A DNA stretch of 5,361 bases, taken from NCBI GenBank assembly GCA_030590585.1, contig JAUUYD010000201.1, positions 1-5,361 on the forward strand. Reading direction: 5' to 3'. Shown here piece after piece: positions 1 through 4,306 of this stretch. A program made the position numbers and the translations under genes. The stretch's first letter is position 1. Every line of letters begins with the position of its first letter. The notes under the pieces are model-generated. The model made no database searches. It was not told where the DNA came from and worked only from the letters and a program-made list of their open reading frames with translations. Origin of the DNA: Spirochaeta sp. (GTDB lineage: Bacteria > Spirochaetota > Spirochaetia > Spirochaetales_E > Spirochaetaceae_B).

Positions 1-1097
1 ACCCTTCCCATGCCACCGGCCTCCGGGACAAGGTTCCTCCCATGGCCCTGGCCAGTATTGCCGCCGGTGCTCACGGGCTCATTGTTGAGGTACATACCAA
101 CCCGGATAAATCCTTCAGTGACGGCCCTCAATCTCTCTGGCCCCAGCAATTTGAAAAACTCCTCCGGGATGTGGAAGCCCTCTGCCCCACAGTGGACAGG
201 GAAATGGCTCGATTACCCGAAAGGCATCAGGAAGACGTACTTCGTTCTCATCTTGGAAGCCACGCATCAGGTGAAAAACCCCGGGTGGCCTTCCAGGGGG
301 AGCGCGGTGCCTACAGCGAGCGGGCCATACTCAACTACTTTCCCGAGGGTGACGTAGAACCGATGCCTTTACCGGGATTCGATGATATCTTCTCATCCGT
401 CCTCTCAGGAGATGCCTCCTGGGGTATGGTACCCATCGAGAACTCCCTGGCCGGCAGTGTTCTGGAGAATTACGACCTTCTCTCCCGTTATCCCGATGTA
501 AAAATTGTCGGTGAAATCAAAGTGCGCATACGGCACAACCTGATAGTAACTCCCGGTGCAAAAGAAGAAGCAATCACCCGGGTTTTCTCCCATCCCCAGG
601 CTCTCTCTCAATGCGCCGATTACATCAGGAAGAAGGGCTGGGAAGCCGTTCCTTATTTTGATACCGCCGGAGCTGCCGGTATGGTGGCCCGGGAAAATGA
701 TTCCTCCATTGCCGCCATTGCCAGTGCTGCTGCCGCGAACTTCCACAAGCTGGATATACTCGCAGAGGATATCGAAACCAACCCGAGGAATTACACCCGA
801 TTTGCCGTTATAGCTCAGGCTGATACTGCTGATCCGGAGAATGCCGACAAAGCATCATTCACCTTCACTATCAAGAGTCATCCGGGGTCTCTCACCGACT
901 GTCTTGAAGTGCTTAAAAAGCATGGAGTGGACATGACCAAGCTGGAGTCCCGTCCCATTGCCGGTAAACCCTGGAGCTACATGTTCTACGTGGATGTAAT
1001 GCTGCCTGAAGACGCTTCGGCATTTAAAAAGGCCGAAAATGAGTTTCAGGATGCTGCCGAGGAGTACAGGAATCTCGGAGTGTATCGGTCCAGCTGA
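1..1097 (+). CDS. pheA: DAHP synthase (C-terminal part)-prephenate dehydratase fusion, 5' partial
   Basis: The frame is open from the first base, so the start lies upstream. The visible N-terminus is the end of a type I-beta (AroF/AroG, B. subtilis/Thermotoga-type) DAHP synthase. It shows PSHATG (metal-ligand His at 9-11), GLIVEVH (Glu at 87-89) and SDGPQSL (Asp at 120-122), spaced as in that family. This enzyme condenses phosphoenolpyruvate and erythrose 4-phosphate. After a linker of about 30 residues, prephenate dehydratase begins near base 280. It has VAFQGERGAYSE, GMVPIENSLAGSV, SHPQALSQC and the catalytic-region NYTRF (792-806), and converts prephenate to phenylpyruvate in the cytoplasm. 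A C-terminal ACT domain (about 849-1092) carries HPGSL and ESRP (945-956), the phenylalanine-binding motifs, so feedback inhibition by phenylalanine is likely. No chorismate mutase domain is visible. TGA stop at 1095-1097. Domain identities are firm. The single-polypeptide fusion is read directly from the uninterrupted frame. Confidence 0.95.
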   Translation, partial: PSHATGLRDKVPPMALASIAAGAHGLIVEVHTNPDKSFSDGPQSLWPQQFEKLLRDVEALCPTVDREMARLPERHQEDVLRSHLGSHASGEKPRVAFQGERGAYSERAILNYFPEGDVEPMPLPGFDDIFSSVLSGDASWGMVPIENSLAGSVLENYDLLSRYPDVKIVGEIKVRIRHNLIVTPGAKEEAITRVFSHPQALSQCADYIRKKGWEAVPYFDTAGAAGMVARENDSSIAAIASAAAANFHKLDILAEDIETNPRNYTRFAVIAQADTADPENADKASFTFTIKSHPGSLTDCLEVLKKHGVDMTKLESRPIAGKPWSYMFYVDVMLPEDASAFKKAENEFQDAAEEYRNLGVYRSS

Positions 1098-1121
1098 GCT
1101 GTCCTTTTTTAGACTTTTGTG

Positions 1122-1210
1122 GGGGGGAAGTCTCCCCCCTCGCTCCATCACCCCGCCTGAGGGCCGGGGCGATTCTGCTACCCCCCTCTACGGGGGCTGC
1201 CGCCCCCGTA
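1122..1210. repeat. Three tandem GC-rich hairpins in the intergenic region
   Basis: Three stem-loops follow the fusion gene. The first is a perfect 7-bp stem, GGGGGGA/TCCCCCC (1122-1139), with loop AGTC. The second is CCCCGCC/GGCCGGGG (1151-1169), with loop TGAG and one bulged C. The third is a perfect 9-bp stem, TACGGGGGC/GCCCCCGTA (1189-1210), with loop TGCC. All have four-base loops. A further C-run at 1214-1218 could pair alternatively with the G-run at 1192-1196. None is followed by a T-run on the plus strand, so they are not classic intrinsic terminators. They may protect the mRNA 3' end, mark a dispersed REP-like repeat, or act in rho-dependent ending. The stems are certain; the role is inferred. 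Confidence 0.6.
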
Positions 1211-1298
1211 ACGCCCCCGACTGTCATCGATACCGGTTCTATCTCCAGCTTCAGTTATCTGCGAACAGAAATATTAATAAGTGCCCCCCACATCTACC

Positions 1299-1314
1299 TG
1301 ACATTCATCTGTCA
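1299..1314. promoter_or_regulatory. Inverted repeat upstream of the first toxin-antitoxin locus
   Basis: TGACA-N6-TGTCA is a perfect 5-bp inverted repeat lying just before an AGGAG ribosome-binding sequence (1316-1320). An AT-rich stretch near 1270-1280 (ATATTAATAA) could be a -10 region, but no good -35 is seen. Antitoxins commonly autoregulate through palindromes at this position, so this could be an operator. It is short enough to arise by chance. Confidence 0.3.
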
Positions 1315-1326
1315 TAGGAGCTTTTT

Positions 1327-1479
1327 ATGGCAGAAGTAGATGAATGGAAAACCACGCAGGTCTCGATGGCAGATTATTGCTATCAAACCGAATTGAACAA
1401 TCCTCCGACTCTTGGAAAAGGTACGTTACGAGGAGTATCGTTTAACCTAGGAGTTTTCAATGAGCGTACAGTATGTTGA
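1327..1479 (+). CDS. Doubtful 50-residue ORF leading into the antitoxin gene
   Basis: ATG at 1327 has a good Shine-Dalgarno sequence (AGGAG, 1316-1320, six bases away). The frame runs 50 codons to TGA at 1477-1479 and ends 20 bases inside the antitoxin gene in another frame. It begins MAEVDEWKTTQ and ends FNERTVC, with no signal peptide, membrane segment or motif I recognise. It could be a real small protein, a translated leader coupling to the antitoxin, or the remnant of an older gene. The ribosome-binding site and the overlap are the only support. Confidence 0.3.
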   Translation: MAEVDEWKTTQVSMADYCYQTELNNPPTLGKGTLRGVSFNLGVFNERTVC

Positions 1480-1657
1480 TGATACCGATGGTCATCCCAT
1501 AAGCGTGGTGTTGCCATTGGATGAGTATCAAGAACTTTTAGAAAAGCTCGAAGATACCGAAGCTCTCCGAATGGTGGAGATCCGGATGTCAAAGGGACTT
1601 GATTTGATAGATTTTGACGAGTTTATTGATGGCTTTCAAAATCGAGATAGACCGTAA
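1460..1657 (+). CDS. Type II antitoxin, Phd/RelB-like
   Basis: This 65-residue acidic protein opens with MSVQYVDDTDGHPISVVLPLDEY, close to the consensus of small Phd/RelB-like antitoxins that pair with RelE/ParE toxins (a strand, then the VVLPLDEYxxLL helix). The N-terminal part would dimerise and bind operator DNA. The acidic C-terminal part, roughly residues 40-60 and rich in Asp, Glu and Phe, would wrap the toxin. The ATG has AGGAG (1449-1453) six bases upstream. The stop lies 29 bases inside the toxin gene, as is common for translationally coupled antitoxin-toxin pairs. The antitoxin reads intact although its toxin is frameshifted, so it may be a solitary antitoxin. The exact subfamily cannot be settled by eye. 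Confidence 0.8.
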   Translation: MSVQYVDDTDGHPISVVLPLDEYQELLEKLEDTEALRMVEIRMSKGLDLIDFDEFIDGFQNRDRP

Positions 1658-1896
1658 GGCCGGGAAATCGATTACCAGACTTCCCAACGAGGTTAGTGAT
1701 AGGAATTATTAAGGCTATCAAAGGCTTGGCTGAGAATCCTCATCCTGCCGGTTCCCGGAAGATTTACGGGGCGAGGGATACTTATCGAATCCGAGTCGCT
1801 AAAGACTACCGTGTTATCTATGTTGTAAAGAATCAAGAGCTTTTGGTTATTGTGATTAGAGCGGGACATCGAAAGGACATCTATCGGATTATCTAA
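1629..1896 (+). pseudogene. RelE/ParE-family toxin, frameshifted
   Basis: From ATG 1629 the frame reads MAFKIEIDRKAGKSITRLP and continues to about codon 25, then stops at TAA 1710-1712. Removing one A from the pair at 1704-1705 joins it to the next frame, which runs to TAA 1894-1896. The restored 88-residue protein has the family features: a basic N-terminal strand and helix, KGLAENPHPAG, the YRIRVAKDYRVIYVV core, and GHRKDIYR at the end. RelE-type members cleave mRNA on the ribosome and ParE-type members poison gyrase; which applies here is not decidable. As it stands only fragments would be made. A GTG at 1696, with GAGG three bases upstream, could start a 66-residue product lacking the N-terminal helices. 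A sequencing error is the main alternative to true inactivation. Confidence 0.8.
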
Positions 1897-2187
1897 GAAG
1901 GAGTTCAATTGTTGATATTGTCAGCTCCCATCAGACTACCCAAATGGTAAAAGGATTGAGTTCTTAAAAAAAAATGTTCAAACCGGTTGGGAACGAAAGA
2001 GGTATCCAGAATATCGTAGTTATCAACGATCCGCAAAAGGGGCTTATAGTTGGATTCCAGTACGAAACCGGTAATATGGCCTTCATTCAATACGAGGACG
2101 AAGAATACTATATGGAGGTTGTTAGATAGCGGAGGAATAATCCTTAGTTCGGTTAATACACCACTAGCTTGAGAAACAGAACGAGCA
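1897..2187. other. Decayed-looking stretch without a firm gene
   Basis: A good ribosome-binding sequence (AAGGAG, 1898-1903) follows the toxin stop, but no normal start codon lies at the right distance. In the frame of the ORF at 1974, the codons from ATT 1908 read IVDIVSSHQTTQMVKGLSS and then meet TAA at 1965-1967, just before a run of nine A (1966-1974). This could be a degraded gene whose start and middle were lost. From 2130 to 2187 I see nothing recognisable. No terminator hairpin with a T-run is visible. Confidence 0.4.
1974..2129 (+). CDS. Doubtful 51-residue hypothetical protein
   Basis: ATG 1974 to TAG 2127-2129 encodes MFKPVGNERGIQNIVVIND and then an alternating stretch (IVGFQYETGN...EDEEYYMEVVR) that looks like a small beta-rich acidic protein. 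There is no convincing Shine-Dalgarno before the ATG, only an A-run. The same frame is open upstream back to at least 1908 except for one stop at 1965-1967, so this may be the C-terminal half of a broken gene. An antisense frame also spans this region (1905-2213) but shows no protein character. I do not recognise a family. Confidence 0.3.
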   Translation: MFKPVGNERGIQNIVVINDPQKGLIVGFQYETGNMAFIQYEDEEYYMEVVR

Positions 2188-2328
2188 TTATCTGATGTCG
2201 GCCGGTCCGACAACCTTGAATCCCATTTCCAGCTTCACCAGAACTTCCATCATCACGTGATAATCGACCTCGTTGGAGAAAAGCTCCCTGGAGCCGCTTC
2301 TGGCGTTGGCGATGAAAACTCTTATCAT
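2188..2328 (-). CDS. Doubtful 46-residue ORF or remnant downstream of the GNAT toxin
   Basis: On the minus strand ATG at 2328 begins 13 bases after the acetyltransferase stop and runs 46 codons to TAA at 2188. The product starts MIRVFIANARSGSRELF and ends with a helix (MMEVLVKLEMG) followed by FKVVGPADIR. No Shine-Dalgarno precedes it. The tail faintly resembles the end of WYL-type regulators (helix, glycine, strand, P-x-x-LR), but this is too short to assign. It could be a third small gene of the toxin-antitoxin operon or the leftover 3' end of a gene displaced by the TacAT module. Confidence 0.3.
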   Translation of the reverse strand: MIRVFIANARSGSRELFSNEVDYHVMMEVLVKLEMGFKVVGPADIR

Positions 2329-2341
2329 TGATAGATGAAGT

Positions 2342-2848
2342 TCACACATCGGCGGCGGAAATAACCGTCTTGATTGGTATCACAAGAGTCCTTCCATTAT
2401 CTTTGAGCGGAACGAAACCATATTTGATATAGAACGATGCCGCACCCTCATTGAGCGCGTCGACAATGACGCAATGAATGGCAATCTGATCACTGGCGGC
2501 AACGGCTCTCAGGAATGCATCTTTCAGCAGAGCAGCCCCTATGCCTTGTCCTCTTGCCGAGAGGGAGGATGCAAGCTTTCCGATTCTCATCGCCGGAACC
2601 GGGTACTTTGGTATTTTCTCCCGTAGAGATTCAGGATATTCATCATAGGTAATCTGCGCAGAGCTGACGGTGTAATATCCCAGGACACACCTGGGACGAA
2701 CCGGGTCATATGCGATGAAAGCCTTGCTGATTTGTTTCTTGTCGTTCATGAGGGTGTAGAACCTGAGGTAGTCGTTGAGAGATTTTTCGCCGCAATCGAA
2801 GGCCTTGAGATCGAAATCCTTTGAAGCCGGGACAAACTCAGGTTGCAC
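2342..2848 (-). CDS. tacT: GNAT acetyltransferase toxin, TacT-like
   Basis: This 168-residue protein has the layout of TacT/AtaT-type toxins, which acetylate the amino group of aminoacyl-tRNA and so stop translation. Its N-terminus has FDCGEKSLNDYLR (residues 18-29), followed by LGYYTVSSAQI (56-66) and YPVPAMRIGKLA (82-93). The acetyl-CoA pyrophosphate loop ARGQGIGAALL is at 98-108, and FYIKYGF at 139-145 contains the tyrosine (Tyr140) matching the proposed catalytic residue. The length fits the family. The start is taken as GTG 2848; the frame stays open a few codons further to a stop at 2864-2866 and offers no ATG. An AAAAGG sequence abuts the GTG, so translation probably depends on coupling to the antitoxin, which ends seven bases upstream. 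All key motifs are present, so the toxin is probably active. The tRNA specificity cannot be read from sequence. Confidence 0.92.
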   Translation of the reverse strand: MQPEFVPASKDFDLKAFDCGEKSLNDYLRFYTLMNDKKQISKAFIAYDPVRPRCVLGYYTVSSAQITYDEYPESLREKIPKYPVPAMRIGKLASSLSARGQGIGAALLKDAFLRAVAASDQIAIHCVIVDALNEGAASFYIKYGFVPLKDNGRTLVIPIKTVISAADV

Positions 2849-2855
2849 CTTTTCG

Positions 2856-3116
2856 CTAGTCTCTCATGAGGCTTTTAAGAGAATTGTTCGGTTTGGGAGG
2901 GTTGGAGAAGACTTCCAGGAAGCGATCCCGTTCCCTGTTGTTCAAAGAGATAGTCTCATATTCCCTGATATCCCGTTCTGCAGAGACTTGAAGCTCAGAA
3001 ATGGCATAAGAGGAGATCGTTTTCCCGGTGAGCCTGGCGGCCTTTTCGATGGTCCGCTTGATGCTCGTAGGGATCCGCATTTCGAGGCGAGTATCATTAA
3101 TTGTGTGAGAAGACAT
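2856..3116 (-). CDS. tacA: Ribbon-helix-helix antitoxin, DUF1778/TacA-like
   Basis: This 86-residue protein has a ribbon-helix-helix DNA-binding region at about residues 8-50 (RLEMRIPTSIKRTIEKAA, then TGKTISSYAIS). The C-terminal tail, FLEVFSNPPKPNNSLKSL at 67-83, is the part that in TacA homologues covers the toxin active site. DUF1778 antitoxins neutralise the adjacent GNAT toxin and, with it, repress their own operon. ATG 3116 has AAGG seven bases upstream. The toxin gene follows after seven bases, the usual antitoxin-first order. An inverted repeat 26 bases upstream is a plausible operator. Nothing in the protein looks damaged. Confidence 0.92.
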   Translation of the reverse strand: MSSHTINDTRLEMRIPTSIKRTIEKAARLTGKTISSYAISELQVSAERDIREYETISLNNRERDRFLEVFSNPPKPNNSLKSLMRD

Positions 3117-3141
3117 AAACCAACCTTCATGAATGATTCTG

Positions 3142-3170
3142 ATTCAATGTACGGCAGATGTACACACAAT
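3142..3170. promoter_or_regulatory. Candidate TacA operator and promoter region
   Basis: The symmetric sequence ATT-N3-TGTAC-N7-GTACA-N3-AAT is centred on 3156, between the antitoxin start and an AT-rich stretch (3171-3200). Its spaced half-sites fit a ribbon-helix-helix dimer pair. On the minus strand a possible -35 (TTGTTG) and -10 (TAAAAA) lie about 18 bases apart in the AT-rich stretch just upstream, which would put the palindrome near or just after the transcription start. The repeat is exact; the promoter elements are weak guesses. Confidence 0.45.
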
Positions 3171-3200
3171 AACAGTGTTTTTTTTATGAAGTTTTTTCCC

Positions 3201-3402
3201 GTGGCAACAACTTATCAAGGGCTATTAACAATCTATGTGTTTTAGAGCGATCTCACCCCGTGCTACCACAAAACACCTCAGCATTAACTTTCCGGCCCCC
3301 GCGGCACAACTATCAGCTGAAATCGCTGTGATCGTTCACACCCTCAGTGATTAGGATACCAATACGTGATGTACTCACCGCAGTTAGATGCGAACAGCCC
3401 GG
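3201..3402. other. Intergenic stretch, no gene recognised
   Basis: Between the TacAT upstream region and the hairpin after the phosphatase gene, every frame on both strands is broken by stops or too short to support a gene. The only structured item is the 14-bp palindrome at 3327-3340. A GC patch, GGCCCCCGCGGC, lies at 3294-3305. The stretch could be the scar of an insertion, but no terminal repeats or target duplication could be identified. Confidence 0.5.
3327..3340. repeat. 14-bp palindrome TGTGATCGTTCACA
   Basis: TGTGA-N4-TCACA is a perfect 5-bp inverted repeat. The half-sites look like CRP half-sites, but the spacer is four bases rather than six, so the overall length matches FNR-type sites instead. 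It sits more than 200 bases from the antitoxin start and downstream of the phosphatase gene, so a regulatory role is uncertain. Confidence 0.35.
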
Positions 3403-3420
3403 GCCCCCGCCTGCGGGGGC
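3403..3420 (-). terminator. GC hairpin after the phosphatase gene, possible transcript end
   Basis: GCCCCCGC/GCGGGGGC is a perfect 8-bp palindrome with a two-base centre (functionally seven pairs and a four-base loop). It lies 33 bases beyond the phosphatase stop on the minus strand. No T-run follows on that strand, so it is not a standard intrinsic terminator. It resembles the hairpins at 1122-1210 and may belong to the same class of 3'-end structure. Confidence 0.4.
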
Positions 3421-3453
3421 ATCACCCAGAGCAGTTCATTCGGCAATCTTGCA

Positions 3454-4299
3454 TTATTCCAGAAATCTGTCCTTCAGCATCTCAACATCTGCATCACTGA
3501 GCCTCAGACCCTGCTGTACATAGTTGTCAAAACTGCCCCATTCGCCATCAATGGTATCAAAGGCCGTCTGCAGGTATTTCTCATCCACACTCAAAAGAGG
3601 CCTGATTACCTCTCCATCGTTCCGGAACATGGTGAGCACCCGGATTTTATGGATTGTTTTCTCGATGTATTCGGCATTGTAGGCATTACTTTCCAGATAA
3701 TCCGACATGACGGTTTCTTCAGAGACACCCAGGACTCGCAGCAGTACGGCAGCGGCGAAGCCTGCACGGTCTTTACCGGCAGTGCAGTGAAATACCTGAG
3801 GTGTTGAATCGGGATTATCAACCAGGGTATGAATCCATTTGCTGTATGTACCGGTATAATCCAATACGAATTGGCGGTTTATATCCATCATATAACCCGA
3901 CATATCCATTTCAGAATCACCCTTGATTACAGAGATGATTTTTTCACGTAAATCGGATCCTGCAATATCCACAGGGTAGGATTTATAGCTGACACCCTCA
4001 GGTATGACATCCGGCTCTTCTTCAACTTCGGATGGTCCCCGGAAATCAGCTATTACGCGGATTCCAAGGTTAGCGAATAATACCGTATCGTCTTTGGTGA
4101 GATTATGAAGCTGTCCGGATCGGTAGATAATACCTTTTTTTACAACACGGCCATCGGTAGTTTTATATCCTCCGATGCTGCGGAAATTTTCCACACCCTC
4201 TACCGGAAGACGGCGTAAATCTTCCTGCTCTTCAGCCATACAGGAAATCATCGAAAGCAAGACCGCAAGTGGTAATAAGTATCGGATAAATCGGGGCAT
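3454..4299 (-). CDS. Exported tyrosine phosphatase-like lipoprotein, PtpB-like family
   Basis: From ATG 4299 the 281-residue product begins MPRFIRYLLPLAVLLSMISC, a signal peptide with an acceptable lipobox ending at Cys20, so it is probably anchored outside the cytoplasm. The catalytic domain matches the Y_phosphatase3 family (M. tuberculosis PtpB and Listeria LipA relatives). It has ENFRSIGGYKTTDGRVV at 37-53, IIYRSGQL at 57-64, LGIRVIADFRGPSE at 78-91 and the P-loop HCTAGKDRAG at 171-180, with nucleophile Cys172 and Arg178. Relatives hydrolyse phosphotyrosine and some also phosphoinositides; the substrate here is unknown. The frame extends to TTG 4323, but ATG 4299 is preferred because it gives a proper signal peptide. 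GAGG lies 12 bases upstream, inside the end of the preceding gene. The stop of that gene is only seven bases away, so the two are surely cotranscribed. Confidence 0.88.
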   Translation of the reverse strand: MPRFIRYLLPLAVLLSMISCMAEEQEDLRRLPVEGVENFRSIGGYKTTDGRVVKKGIIYRSGQLHNLTKDDTVLFANLGIRVIADFRGPSEVEEEPDVIPEGVSYKSYPVDIAGSDLREKIISVIKGDSEMDMSGYMMDINRQFVLDYTGTYSKWIHTLVDNPDSTPQVFHCTAGKDRAGFAAAVLLRVLGVSEETVMSDYLESNAYNAEYIEKTIHKIRVLTMFRNDGEVIRPLLSVDEKYLQTAFDTIDGEWGSFDNYVQQGLRLSDADVEMLKDRFLE

Positions 4300-4306
4300 G
4301 ATATCA

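Noticed and set aside
405..746. Minus-strand and alternative plus-strand frames within the aromatic fusion gene
   Set aside because: They overlap a firmly identified coding sequence and read as low-complexity shadow translations.
1122..1210. Intrinsic terminator for the aromatic fusion gene
   Set aside because: Stems are strong, but no T-run follows any of them on the plus strand. The T-runs (1105-1110, 1116-1119) come before the hairpins.
1905..2213. 102-codon minus-strand frame as a real gene
   Set aside because: The translation has no recognisable motif or family character. It runs antisense to a somewhat more protein-like plus-strand frame, and no ribosome-binding site was found.
2775..3245. 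156-codon plus-strand frame across the TacAT genes
   Set aside because: It is antisense to two well supported genes whose motifs are clear on the minus strand.
3327..3340. Standard CRP binding site
   Set aside because: The half-sites match, but the spacer is four bases instead of six and no promoter is evident nearby.
1897..3453. Insertion sequence or transposon ends
   Set aside because: No transposase remnant, terminal inverted repeats or target duplication could be found by reading the interval.
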